Below, in pieces: positions 8,249 through 16,745 of a stretch of 64,000 nt of DNA. Position numbers and translations under genes: made by a program. Source of the DNA: Maribacter cobaltidurans (GTDB taxonomy: Bacteria > Bacteroidota > Bacteroidia > Flavobacteriales > Flavobacteriaceae); the NCBI RefSeq assembly GCF_002269385.1, contig NZ_CP022957.1, forward strand, positions 1,607,001 through 1,671,000, in the 5' to 3' direction. The notes beneath the pieces were generated by a model that made no database searches, was not told the origin of the DNA, and saw nothing but the letters and a program-made list of their open reading frames with translations. Every line of letters starts with the position of its first letter. The stretch's first letter is position 1.

Positions 8249-8911
8249 TTAATTTTTTTCCAATACTTCCAAAAACAAATTGGAGGCAATTTGATCGGAT
8301 ATTCTCATTTCCCTATCATTGATAATGATGCTTACCGAACCGTCAAAATCTTCCTTTTCTAATATTTTTAAGGTGTCGCCCAAGGATATTTGATTTTTGT
8401 CCAAAAATTTTAAAAAGGCCACTGAGGAATCGTTTACTCCTACACAAACACCTTCAGAGCCTGTAGGGAGTTCGCTTATCAATTTTTTAACCGATTTCTT
8501 AAATTCTCCTTCTTTTGATGGTATGGGGTCGCCGTGGGGATCCACCCGTGGGTTACCCAAATAGGTATCCAATTTATCTATAAGTTTATCGCTCTTGATG
8601 TGTTCCAACTGTTCAGCAACCTCATGTACCTCATCCCAAGCAAAACCTAACTTATCCACTAAAAAAACCTCCCATAGCCTGTGTTTCCTGATTATGGAAA
8701 GCGCAGTCAATTCTCCATGTTCGGTAAGCGAAACCCCTTTATATTTTTTGTAGTTCACCATATTCTTTTCGGACAGCTTTTTAAGCATATCCGTAACCGA
8801 AGACGGTTTCGTATTCATTTGATCTGCGATGGCGTTTGTGGATATAGGCTGTTCCTTCCCGCTGCCCAAATGATATATTGTTTTTATGTAATCCTCTTCT
8901 GAAAGTGTCAT
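8249..8911 (-). CDS. DtxR/MntR-family metal-dependent transcriptional regulator
   Basis: A 220-residue regulator with the DtxR architecture: N-terminal winged helix (IADQMNTKPSSVTDMLKKL), then a metal-binding dimerisation domain (HRLWEVFLVDKLGF, VHEVAEQLEHI) and a C-terminal FeoA/SH3-like domain (about residues 150-217). The E-H-x2-E pattern and adjacent ZIP gene favour Mn(II) or Fe(II) sensing. It is divergent from a TonB-dependent receptor, and the shared 102-bp upstream region contains two adjacent inverted repeats with CTAAA/TTTAG cores, probable binding sites of this regulator. Confidence 0.92.
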   Translation of the reverse strand: MTLSEEDYIKTIYHLGSGKEQPISTNAIADQMNTKPSSVTDMLKKLSEKNMVNYKKYKGVSLTEHGELTALSIIRKHRLWEVFLVDKLGFAWDEVHEVAEQLEHIKSDKLIDKLDTYLGNPRVDPHGDPIPSKEGEFKKSVKKLISELPTGSEGVCVGVNDSSVAFLKFLDKNQISLGDTLKILEKEDFDGSVSIIINDREMRISDQIASNLFLEVLEKN

Positions 8912-8951
8912 TTCAAGTTTTTCAAAAGACTAAATTACATTTTTATATCTA

Positions 8952-8989
8952 AAAACTAATATTTAGTTTTATCTAAAATTATATTTAGA
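8952..8989. promoter_or_regulatory. Tandem inverted repeats, probable DtxR/MntR-type operators
   Basis: Two dyads lie back to back in the divergent region: aaaacta-N5-tagtttt (8952-8970) and tctaaa-N6-tttaga (8972-8989). Their centres are about 20 bp apart, two helical turns, and both contain ctaaa...tttag. DtxR-family regulators bind dyads of about 19 bp. Assignment to the adjacent regulator is inference. Confidence 0.5.
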
Positions 8990-9013
8990 ACCATTAAAAT
9001 AATATTTTAGGAT

Positions 9014-11278
9014 ATGTCATTAAAACTATTGACATTCTGTTTTTTAATTTTTAATTGTTTTCTGGCCTACACCCAAGATGCAAGTGTTTCGGGTGTAATT
9101 ACGTCTGAAAAGGAGACAGTACCCTTTGCGAACATTTTTCTTAAGAACACGGAAATAGGAACTTCTTCAAACGAAAGTGGGGAATTTATTTTGGAAGGTA
9201 TAAGACCCGGTACCTATGTTTTGGTGACTTCCGTTATTGGTTTTAGACCTTTTTCAAAGAAAATAACCTTTACTAAAAATCAGAAACTACTGCTAGATAT
9301 TGAGCTAGAACCATCCACCGAAAATTTGGAGGAAATGGTAGTGACCGGGACATTAAAAGCAGTGAGTCGTTCCGAAAGCCCGGTTCCCGTAGAAGTCTAT
9401 AGCCCCACATTTTTAAAACAAAATCCAACGGCAAACATCTTTGAGGCCCTACAAAACGTGAACGGTGTAAGACCCCAAATCAATTGTAATGTCTGCAATA
9501 CGGGCGACATACATGTCAATGGATTGGAAGGTCCCTATACCTTGGTGCTGATAGACGGCATGCCTATCGTCAGTGGATTAGGTACGGTCTACGGCCTTTC
9601 TGGAATCCCCAATTCCCTTATAGAGCAGATAGAAATCGTTAAGGGTCCCGCTTCTAGTCTTTATGGTAGTGAAGCGGTGGGAGGCTTGATCAATATTATA
9701 ACCAAAAACAATTTGGAGGCACCCGACTTTGCCGCCGACACATTCCTAACAGGTTGGGGAGAATACAATCTGGATTTAGGGGCCAAACTTGAATTCGGAA
9801 AAAAAACGAATGTCCTTTTGGGGGTAAACTATTTTAATTTCGACCAATTGGTGGATAATAACGGAGATAATTTTACGGATTTAACCCTTCAAAATCGCAT
9901 ATCTATTTTTCAAAAATGGAGTTTTGAACGAAAGGACAACCGTATATTTTCCTTGGCCGGTCGCTATTTTTATGAGGACCGTTGGGGTGGAGAATTACAA
10001 TGGACACCAGAGTACCGAGGTGGAAACGAAATTTATGGTGAAAGCATCTATACCCGACGATGGGAAATACTTGGAAAGTATCAATTACCCGTACGGGAAA
10101 AACTACTGTTTTCCTTTTCCTACAATGACCATAGCCAAAATTCGGTTTACGGGGATATTCCTTACGTAGCTGACCAGCGGATTGGGTTTTCACAATTGAC
10201 TTGGGATAAAAAATTAGGCAAGCATGACCTTTTATTGGGCACCTCCCTTAGGTATAATTTTTATGACGATAATACTACGGCCACTGTCGTTGCCGATGAG
10301 GTTCTAATTCCCAGTTTATTTCTGCAAGATGAAATCAATTTGGCCGAAAAACATTCTTTGCTCTTAGGTCTACGCTATGACTATGACCAAAGACACGGTG
10401 CTATTTTTACACCTAGAACTGCCTATCGATTTAAAGTGTCCGATAATGATATACTGCGTTTTAACGCGGGCACCGGTTTTAGGGTAGTAAACCTTTTCAC
10501 TGAAGAACATGCCGCACTAACGGGAGCTCGAGATGTAATCGTTACCGAGGAATTAAAACCAGAACGTTCGTTTAATGTCAACCTCAACTATCTAAAAAAA
10601 ATATATGGGTCTAATGGTACGTTTGCCAACATTGATGCATCATTTTTTTATACTCACTTTAGCAATGCCATTTTACCCGATTATGATACGAATCCCAATC
10701 AGATTATATACGACAATTTAGATGGAAAATCGGTTTCCAAAGGAATAAGTGCTAATCTGGATGTAGTGTTCCCTAACGGATTCAAATTTTTACTGGGTGC
10801 AACGTTACAAGATGTGAGTCAGACCGAGAGTGGAATCACAACAAGACAAATTCTAACGGAAAGCTATACAGGGACTTGGAATTTAGGCTATACGTTCAAC
10901 AATCTCGACCTTACCCTGGATTACACTGGGAATTTATATGGCCCTATGCGGCTACCTACTTTAGGTGAAAGTGACCCAAGAAGTGATTATTCGCCGGTTT
11001 GGAGTATTCAAAACATTCAATTTACCTATAAGGGATTGGATAATTTTGAATTCTACGGAGGCATTAAGAATCTATTGAACTGGACACCCAACCGTGGCAA
11101 CCCCTTTATCATTGCCAGGGCTAACGACCCTTTTGATAGGGAAGTAACCTTTGACACCAATGGAAACCCGGTTTCCACACCGAATAATCCCAATGCATTA
11201 ACCTTTGACCCTTCTTATGTCTACGGGCCCAACCAAGGTATCCGTGGTTTTTTCGGGATGCGGTATAGACTTAATTAA
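9014..11278 (+). CDS. TonB-dependent outer-membrane receptor, probably for a metal complex
   Basis: A 754-residue outer-membrane receptor. Order: signal peptide (ends about residue 20), carboxypeptidase-regulatory-like domain (about 24-100), TonB plug (about 110-235; GPYTLVLIDGMPIVSGLGTV, IEIVKGPASSLYGSEAVGG, LINIITK), then a 22-strand-type barrel ending RGFFGMRYRLN. The plug holds INCNVCNTGDIHVNG, with two cysteines close together, a feature of metal-related receptors in this phylum. It is divergent from the DtxR-type regulator and ZIP transporter with putative operators between, so uptake of a scarce metal across the outer membrane is the best reading. The substrate is not proved. Confidence 0.9.
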   Translation: MSLKLLTFCFLIFNCFLAYTQDASVSGVITSEKETVPFANIFLKNTEIGTSSNESGEFILEGIRPGTYVLVTSVIGFRPFSKKITFTKNQKLLLDIELEPSTENLEEMVVTGTLKAVSRSESPVPVEVYSPTFLKQNPTANIFEALQNVNGVRPQINCNVCNTGDIHVNGLEGPYTLVLIDGMPIVSGLGTVYGLSGIPNSLIEQIEIVKGPASSLYGSEAVGGLINIITKNNLEAPDFAADTFLTGWGEYNLDLGAKLEFGKKTNVLLGVNYFNFDQLVDNNGDNFTDLTLQNRISIFQKWSFERKDNRIFSLAGRYFYEDRWGGELQWTPEYRGGNEIYGESIYTRRWEILGKYQLPVREKLLFSFSYNDHSQNSVYGDIPYVADQRIGFSQLTWDKKLGKHDLLLGTSLRYNFYDDNTTATVVADEVLIPSLFLQDEINLAEKHSLLLGLRYDYDQRHGAIFTPRTAYRFKVSDNDILRFNAGTGFRVVNLFTEEHAALTGARDVIVTEELKPERSFNVNLNYLKKIYGSNGTFANIDASFFYTHFSNAILPDYDTNPNQIIYDNLDGKSVSKGISANLDVVFPNGFKFLLGATLQDVSQTESGITTRQILTESYTGTWNLGYTFNNLDLTLDYTGNLYGPMRLPTLGESDPRSDYSPVWSIQNIQFTYKGLDNFEFYGGIKNLLNWTPNRGNPFIIARANDPFDREVTFDTNGNPVSTPNNPNALTFDPSYVYGPNQGIRGFFGMRYRLN

Positions 11279-11315
11279 TCCCTTTTCTTTCCAATAACTT
11301 CCCATCTTAAATACC

Positions 11316-11323
11316 TATTTTTG
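11316..11323 (+). promoter_or_regulatory. -7 box immediately before crtY
   Basis: TATTTTTG matches TAnnTTTG exactly and ends three bases before the ATG at 11327. With transcription starting about four bases after the box, the mRNA would begin at the A of the start codon (leaderless). Confidence 0.5.
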
Positions 11324-11326
11324 GAT

Positions 11327-12475
11327 ATGGCCAATTTGGACTACGATTACATCATTATTGGGGCGGGAGCAGCAGGTCTTATGTTGGCCGAGGCCATGGG
11401 AAAGGATAAGTATTTTTCAGATATGTCCATTTTACTTTTGGATAAGGACAGCAAAAATACCAATGACAGAACTTGGTGCTTTTGGGAAAAAGGAAAAGGT
11501 AAATTTGATGATATCCTTTATAAAAGCTGGGGTCATATTTCTTTTAAGGCTCAGGATTTTTCCAAAAGTTATGATATTGGCCCGTATTCCTACAAAATGG
11601 TCCGGGGCATTGATTTTTATTCCGATTATTTGAAAAGGATAAAGGATTGTGCCAACATTACATTTATACAAGAAGGGGTAGAAGATGTCAAGGAAAACCC
11701 GGAAAAAGTGATTGTATCGACACCATCAAACACCTATACCTGCCGTAAAGTGTTTGATAGTCGTTTTGATTATACCTTAACGAATTCCTCAAGTAAATAC
11801 CCCGTTCTCCAACAACATTTTGTGGGATGGGTCATAAAGACCAAAACTCCAATTTTTGATGTGGACAAGGCCACTTACATGGATTTTTCCATTCCCCAGA
11901 AAGGAAATACAAGATTCATGTATGTGCTCCCCTATGAAGAAAATGTGGCCCTAGTGGAGTACACGCTGTTCTCCGAGAATGTGCTGCCTAAACAGGAATA
12001 TGAAGCTGCTATCCAGAATTATATCAAGGAACACCTCAACTGCGAGCCATTTGAAATTTTAGAAAAGGAACAAGGTAATATCCCCATGACGTGCTTCGAT
12101 TTCACCCAGAACAATACCCAAAGAATTTTCCACATAGGAACGGGTGGGGGTTGGGCCAAACCAAGTACGGGATATACTTTTATGAGTACCTCTAAAAAAG
12201 TCCCTCAGCTTGTAAGCCTTCTTAAATCGGAAACAGAATTTAAGGGTTTAAAAGCGAAAAAACGTTTTTGGTTCTATGACCTGTTATTCTTGGATGTCCT
12301 CCACTCCAACAATGCCATTGGACATCAAATTTTTACGAACCTATTTCAAAGCAGACAGCCCCAATTAATTTTCAAGTTTCTGGATGAGGAAACCAATTTG
12401 TGGGAAGAAATATATTATATATTGGGTTGTCCCAAAATGCCGTTCCTAAAAGCTTTTTTCAAAAGGCTATTTTAA
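11327..12475 (+). CDS. crtY: Lycopene beta-cyclase (CrtY type)
   Basis: A 382-residue FAD/NAD-dependent cyclase that closes the ends of lycopene in carotenoid synthesis. Evidence: N-terminal dinucleotide fold (DYIIIGAGAAGLMLAEAM), the cyclase motif NDRTWCFWE at about residue 48, and the C-terminal FHIGTGGGWAKPSTGYTF. Length fits the family. The ATG at 11327 is preferred over a TTG two codons upstream, which lies inside the -7 box. The stop codon overlaps by four bases the end of the convergent polyprenyl synthase gene, linking two steps of isoprenoid and carotenoid supply. Confidence 0.93.
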   Translation: MANLDYDYIIIGAGAAGLMLAEAMGKDKYFSDMSILLLDKDSKNTNDRTWCFWEKGKGKFDDILYKSWGHISFKAQDFSKSYDIGPYSYKMVRGIDFYSDYLKRIKDCANITFIQEGVEDVKENPEKVIVSTPSNTYTCRKVFDSRFDYTLTNSSSKYPVLQQHFVGWVIKTKTPIFDVDKATYMDFSIPQKGNTRFMYVLPYEENVALVEYTLFSENVLPKQEYEAAIQNYIKEHLNCEPFEILEKEQGNIPMTCFDFTQNNTQRIFHIGTGGGWAKPSTGYTFMSTSKKVPQLVSLLKSETEFKGLKAKKRFWFYDLLFLDVLHSNNAIGHQIFTNLFQSRQPQLIFKFLDEETNLWEEIYYILGCPKMPFLKAFFKRLF

Positions 12476-13446
12476 ACCGTTCTTCGCATTAAGTTTTCCC
12501 CGAAATCTTTAAGTATTAATTTTTTGTCATCCGAAATATCCAGGGATTCCAAAATTTCAAATGCCTTTTCGGTGTATAATGAAATAGCCTCTTGAGTGGC
12601 TTTCGAGGCTCCACTTTCCTGAAAAATCGATTTTACAGCTTCAATTTTATCTTCAGGTTCCTTAGGTTGTATGGAATACAGGTCTAAAAGTTCCTTTTTA
12701 ACTGTCGTAGATCCGGACTCGATCGCTTTTATAAAGAGATAGGTTTTTTTGTTCTCTATAATGTCCCCACCTACCTGCTTGCCAAAAGTTTCTGGATCCC
12801 CAAATACGTCAAGTAAATCGTCTTGTAATTGAAAGGCAATTCCAAGATTTAAACCGAACCCATAAATAAGTTCTTGGTTCTCTTTACTGGTTTGGGCCAC
12901 TATGCCACCCATTTTCATTGCAGCGGCAACCAAAACAGCGGTTTTGTACTCTATCATTTTCAAGTATTCCGGTAACGAAACATCATCTCGTGTCTCAAAA
13001 TCTACATCGTACTGTTGTCCTTCACAAACCTGTAGTGCCGTTTTACTGAACAATTCCGCCAAAGCCCTAAAAGTTTTGGGTTCATAATTTTCAAAAAGCT
13101 GATAGGCACAAATAAGCATTGCATCCCCTGACAGAATTCCGGTATTGGTATCCCACTTTTCATGTACCGTAGTTTTTCCTCTTCGTACCGGTGCGGCATC
13201 CATGATATCATCGTGCACCAAAGAAAAATTATGGAATACTTCAATCGCCAAGGCCGCATTCAGAGCTTCTTTATAGCTACCATCGAAAATTTCCGCAGTC
13301 AATAAAGCCAATACCGGCCTAAGACGCTTTCCCCCTAATTTTAAAATATAGTTTATGGGTTCATAAAGATTCGTTGGCTCCTGAACAACAAACTTGGAAT
13401 CCAAATAATCCATGAATTCAGCCCTATAAAAATCAATGGAATGCAT
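12472..13446 (-). CDS. Polyprenyl diphosphate synthase (trans-isoprenyl)
   Basis: Condenses isopentenyl diphosphate with allylic diphosphates to give a C15-C20 (or longer) product. Both Asp-rich motifs are present: DDIMDAAPVRRG (first) and QLQDDLLDVFGD (second), with the GGKRLRPVLALL substrate motif between residues ~40 and 55. The start at 13446 (MHSIDFY) is chosen because a TATTTTTG -7 box lies 12 bases upstream and inside the longer frame that begins at 13473; family members also begin close to this point. 324 residues. Product chain length cannot be read with confidence. It is convergent with crtY, so it may feed carotenoid synthesis. Confidence 0.9.
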   Translation of the reverse strand: MHSIDFYRAEFMDYLDSKFVVQEPTNLYEPINYILKLGGKRLRPVLALLTAEIFDGSYKEALNAALAIEVFHNFSLVHDDIMDAAPVRRGKTTVHEKWDTNTGILSGDAMLICAYQLFENYEPKTFRALAELFSKTALQVCEGQQYDVDFETRDDVSLPEYLKMIEYKTAVLVAAAMKMGGIVAQTSKENQELIYGFGLNLGIAFQLQDDLLDVFGDPETFGKQVGGDIIENKKTYLFIKAIESGSTTVKKELLDLYSIQPKEPEDKIEAVKSIFQESGASKATQEAISLYTEKAFEILESLDISDDKKLILKDFGENLMRRTV

Positions 13447-13458
13447 GCACTTTTTTTT

Positions 13459-13466
13459 CAAAAATA
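13459..13466 (-). promoter_or_regulatory. -7 box for the polyprenyl synthase gene
   Basis: The minus strand reads TATTTTTG, matching TAnnTTTG, 12 bases before the ATG at 13446. Its position inside the longer frame argues against the upstream start at 13473. Confidence 0.45.
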
Positions 13467-13586
13467 CATCCATTGTTACAAAAAGTGGATATATACGTCA
13501 GATGATATAGAAAAAAGATTCAAAAAAAATGCAATAGTTTTTAAAATCATCGTCTCTACTATTGAAGACCTAAAGAAAAACCGTCA

Positions 13587-14120
13587 GTGGTTTCTAGAAA
13601 ACAACAGAATAACAACCTAACCGATTTCTTCGAAGAGGAATATAGTTCCCTCAAAGGCTATGTGCGCTCAAAAATAACGCATACGGCAGAAAGTGATGCC
13701 GAAGATATTATTCAGGATGTTGCCCTTCGGATATTTTCTAGGCCATTGGACGCATTGCCCATCCAAAATATTGGCGGATTTGTATACAACGCCATAAGAA
13801 ATAGGATTATCGATGTAATGCGTACAAAAAAGGAAAGGATACGTAACGAAAAAACCCTAGAGCTGCTTTGGACAGAATTCGCGAGTATGTTCTACGAAGA
13901 TTTTTCGGAAGAATATCCGGACCAACTAAAGGAAAAGCTACAACAGGCTATTGCAGAACTTAAACCTGTTTATAGGGACATCGTAATCGCGGTAGATTTT
14001 GAAGGGTATACCTACCGAGAGATTTCCAAACAAACGGGAATACCCACGGGCACATTAATGTCAAGGAGGCACAGGGCAATGTCCCTATTATTAAAAAAAT
14101 TGGAATTGGTAAAAAAATAA
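13587..14120 (+). CDS. ECF-type RNA polymerase sigma factor
   Basis: A 177-residue ECF sigma factor. Region 2: DAEDIIQDVALRIFSRP and GGFVYNAIRNRIIDVMRTKK; region 4: LKPVYRDIVIAVDFEGYTY and IPTGTLMSRRHRAMSLLLKK. The start is a GTG at 13587 (an in-frame stop lies at 13563). Two small genes follow (14134 and 14543), the first a two-helix membrane protein that may act as an anti-sigma factor although it has no ZAS zinc motif. No other regulator is adjacent. The unit is repeated in related Bacteroidota from memory, but the regulon is unknown. Confidence 0.88.
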   Translation: MVSRKQQNNNLTDFFEEEYSSLKGYVRSKITHTAESDAEDIIQDVALRIFSRPLDALPIQNIGGFVYNAIRNRIIDVMRTKKERIRNEKTLELLWTEFASMFYEDFSEEYPDQLKEKLQQAIAELKPVYRDIVIAVDFEGYTYREISKQTGIPTGTLMSRRHRAMSLLLKKLELVKK

Positions 14121-14133
14121 AAAACAAAGAAAT

Positions 14134-14556
14134 ATGGAAACAAAGGAAAACATTGAGAGAAAGGTCGAGGACACCGTTAAGAAATCGGTGAAAAAAGGAG
14201 TAAAAATCTTCTTTTTTATTCTGTTGGGAATAGCCATTGCCTTTTTGGTCGGCTACATCGTAATGCGTTTATGGAATTGGTTGATGCCGCATTTGTTCGG
14301 ACTGCCACAAGTGAGTTACTGGGAAGCCGTAGGTGTGTTGATTCTAGCTAAAATTATCTTCGGATTTGGTGGAGGCGGAAGCCACAATAACAAGAAAAAA
14401 TCCAAAAAGAAGGAATTCTTTACAAATCGATGTAAAGGCATGCGAAGAGACTTTTCAGATTGGGATCACTATGATGAATTTTGGAAGGAAGAAGGAGAAC
14501 AGGCCTATAAAAATTATGTGAAAAGAATTAATAACGGTAATCATGAAGGAGGTTAA
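14134..14556 (+). CDS. Small two-helix membrane protein, sigma-factor partner
   Basis: A 140-residue protein starting 13 bases after the sigma-factor stop. It has a basic, helical N terminus (about residues 1-25), two hydrophobic helices (IFFFILLGIAIAFLVGYIVM; AVGVLILAKIIFGFGGGG) separated by NWLMPHLFGLPQVSYW, and a charged C terminus rich in Lys, Trp and Asp. I do not recognise a named domain. Co-transcription with an ECF sigma factor and membrane location make it a candidate regulator of that factor; this is inference. Confidence 0.7.
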   Translation: METKENIERKVEDTVKKSVKKGVKIFFFILLGIAIAFLVGYIVMRLWNWLMPHLFGLPQVSYWEAVGVLILAKIIFGFGGGGSHNNKKKSKKKEFFTNRCKGMRRDFSDWDHYDEFWKEEGEQAYKNYVKRINNGNHEGG

Positions 14557-14689
14557 GCATAAATCAAAAAAGAAATATAATTTTTTTAACAAGGCTTTCT
14601 TTTGGAGCTTGAACTTACCTAATCCAAGGGACTTGGAAGACGAAGCAAAACTTGTAAAACAATCCATATTACCCAATGAAAGCAACTAA
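14543..14689 (+). CDS. Hypothetical 48-aa basic protein
   Basis: A 48-codon frame whose ATG overlaps the end of the preceding membrane-protein gene by 14 bases and which reaches its stop at 14687-14689. The product is lysine-rich at the N terminus (MKEVKHKSKKKYNFF) with an aromatic middle (NKAFFWSLNLPNPRDLED). The overlap with a co-directional gene and the coding-like composition favour a real gene in the sigma-factor unit, but it is short and has no recognised family. Confidence 0.45.
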   Translation: MKEVKHKSKKKYNFFNKAFFWSLNLPNPRDLEDEAKLVKQSILPNESN

Positions 14690-14723
14690 TCTGCCGTGGT
14701 TTGTTAACAAACAATAAAACTTT

Positions 14724-14751
14724 GGAAACTTTTATTGTTTTTAAAGTTTCC
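14724..14751. promoter_or_regulatory. Palindromic operator over the efflux-operon promoter
   Basis: ggaaacttt-N10-aaagtttcc: perfect 9-bp arms, total 28 bp. It covers the -33 TTG and most of the spacer of the promoter for the TetR-type gene, as expected for autorepression of the regulator plus efflux operon. Confidence 0.6.
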
Positions 14752-14764
14752 TTTTGTACATTTG
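14735..14764 (+). promoter_or_regulatory. Promoter of the TetR-TolC-adaptor-RND operon
   Basis: TTG (14735-14737), 19-base spacer, TACATTTG (14757-14764): a full match to the Bacteroidota pattern TTG-N19-TAnnTTTG. Predicted transcription start is about 14768, five bases before the ATG at 14773, which excludes the in-frame start at 14701. Confidence 0.65.
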
Positions 14765-14772
14765 TCCCCATT

Positions 14773-15378
14773 ATGGAAGACAAAATTAGGGAAAAAGCGA
14801 TGGAGATGTTCTTAAACTATGGTTTTAAAAGTGTTACCATGGACGATTTAGCCCAAGCCATAGGTATATCAAAAAAGACTATCTATGCGGTTTACCAAAA
14901 TAAAACGGAATTGGTAGAGGCCTGTGTGATGTCCAAATTCTCTATTATGAAGGAAGGTATCAATAAGATCATTTCCCTTAAAAAAAACCCAATAGAGGAG
15001 GTTTTTGAGATTAAACAGTACGTAATGAGTAATCTAAAAAACCAAAAAAGTTCCCCACAGTATCAATTGACCAAGTACTACCCAAGAATCTTTGCCAAAT
15101 TCCAAAAAGAACAGTGGGACATAATGCAGCACTGTGTAATTTCAAATATTGAACGGGGTATGACACTTGGGCTGTACCGCTCCGATTTGCATGTACAGTT
15201 CATCTTTAGGATTTACTTTGCGGGCATTAATTATTTAAAGGACCCTATAATCTTCCCCTCGGAAAGATTTTCCATGGTATTCTTAATGGAATCCTATTTG
15301 GAATACCACCTAAGGGCCATTGTATCGCCGGAAGGACTAAAAAAATTAAACGAAATCATCAATTCAAATCACCAATAA
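14773..15378 (+). CDS. TetR/AcrR family transcriptional regulator
   Basis: A 201-residue regulator. N-terminal TetR helix-turn-helix: REKAMEMFLNYGFKSVTMDD then LAQAIGISKKTIYAVYQNK. The C-terminal helical ligand-binding half is not diagnostic. The start at 14773 (MEDKIREK) is set by the promoter; a longer frame beginning at 14701 would put 24 hydrophobic residues before the DNA-binding domain and would overlap the operator. The stop codon abuts the ATG of the TolC-type gene, so the regulator heads the efflux operon and probably represses it through the 28-bp palindrome. Confidence 0.9.
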   Translation: MEDKIREKAMEMFLNYGFKSVTMDDLAQAIGISKKTIYAVYQNKTELVEACVMSKFSIMKEGINKIISLKKNPIEEVFEIKQYVMSNLKNQKSSPQYQLTKYYPRIFAKFQKEQWDIMQHCVISNIERGMTLGLYRSDLHVQFIFRIYFAGINYLKDPIIFPSERFSMVFLMESYLEYHLRAIVSPEGLKKLNEIINSNHQ

Positions 15379-16719
15379 ATGCGTAATCAACTAATCACTT
15401 TACTATTGTTCTTAGCTCTTACAACCGGCTATGCACAGGAAGAAACCTATAGTTTTACCTTGGAAGAGGCCATTAGCTTTGCCTTGGAGAATAATTATAG
15501 CGCCATTAATGCGGACAGGGACCTTATAGACGCCCAAAAACAAAAATGGGAAACTATTGCGGAAGGACTGCCACAGATTTCAGGGGCCGTTAGCTATCAA
15601 AACCAACTGATACAACAAGTAGTACAATTGCCGGGTGAAATTGCCGGTGGCGAGCCCGGTACCTTTGTGGAGGTAGTCTTTGGCCAACCTCAGCAAGTGA
15701 ATGCTTCGGCCACCTTAAGGCAGAAAATTTTTGATGGTTCCTATATCGTTGGGGTACAGGCGACCAAGGCTTTTCTTCGATATAGTGCCAACAACAATGA
15801 AAAGACGGCCCAAGACGTTAGAAAGGCCGTAGTTGAATCTTATGGAAACGTGCTCTTGGCCCGTGAAAGTGTGGCCATCTTTAAAAAGAATAAAGAGACC
15901 TTAGACAAAAACCTTTATGAGACCACCAAACTTTTTGAAAATGGGCTTAGTGACGAAGAAAGTGTAGACCAGCTTAAGATCACCCTTTCCTCCATTGAAA
16001 ATCAGTTGAAGAACGCGGTTCGTTTGGAGGAAATCACCTTACAAATGTTGAACCTCGTCATGGGATTAGATCTGAATGCTCCTACACGTTTAAAGGAAGA
16101 CCTGGAAAATCTTACCCAGCAACAAATTGATTTGGGAATCATGGAGGCGGACTTGAACCTAGAAAATAATGTGGATTACAGAATTGCGCAGAACCTAAAT
16201 GAACAACGCTATTTTGAATGGAAACTTGCACGAAGCCGGGCCTTACCTACGTTAAATGGTTTTGTGAGCTATGGTGCCCTATCTTTTGGGAACGAATTCT
16301 CGTTTTTGGATCGAGGACAGGATTATTTTGAATTTTCCTCCTTTGGGATAGACCTTAACATTCCCATCTTTAGCTCATTAAAAAGAAGTGCAAGTACCCA
16401 AAGGGCAAAAATCGCCCTGGAAAAGGCAAAGACCCAATTAACCGAAGCAGAACAACAGATCAGACTACAATTGGAGAATGCCAAAAGTAACTACGTACTG
16501 GCCATTGAACAATATCAGACCTCTAAAAATAATTTGGAGTTGGCGGAAAGAATAGAAACGAAGAACCAGATAAAGTATACCGAAGGGCTTGCCAGTAGTT
16601 TTGAGTTACGCCAGGCACAAACACAGTTATACACGGCCCAGCAAGAATACTTACAGAATATGGTGGAGGTCATCAACAAGAAAACAGAACTAGAAATAAT
16701 CCTTAACGAACAATCCTAA
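15379..16719 (+). CDS. TolC-family outer-membrane efflux protein
   Basis: A 446-residue outer-membrane channel component. Signal peptide about residues 1-20 (ends TGYAQ). The rest is long alpha-helical hairpins typical of TolC (TLEEAISFALENNYSAINAD near the N terminus; EKAKTQLTEAEQQIRLQLEN in the second repeat). It connects the inner-membrane RND pump to the exterior. It begins on the base after the tetR stop codon and is followed 26 bases later by the adaptor gene, making a complete tripartite system. Confidence 0.92.
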   Translation: MRNQLITLLLFLALTTGYAQEETYSFTLEEAISFALENNYSAINADRDLIDAQKQKWETIAEGLPQISGAVSYQNQLIQQVVQLPGEIAGGEPGTFVEVVFGQPQQVNASATLRQKIFDGSYIVGVQATKAFLRYSANNNEKTAQDVRKAVVESYGNVLLARESVAIFKKNKETLDKNLYETTKLFENGLSDEESVDQLKITLSSIENQLKNAVRLEEITLQMLNLVMGLDLNAPTRLKEDLENLTQQQIDLGIMEADLNLENNVDYRIAQNLNEQRYFEWKLARSRALPTLNGFVSYGALSFGNEFSFLDRGQDYFEFSSFGIDLNIPIFSSLKRSASTQRAKIALEKAKTQLTEAEQQIRLQLENAKSNYVLAIEQYQTSKNNLELAERIETKNQIKYTEGLASSFELRQAQTQLYTAQQEYLQNMVEVINKKTELEIILNEQS

Positions 16720-16745
16720 GCAATCAATCAATTAAATATATCATT

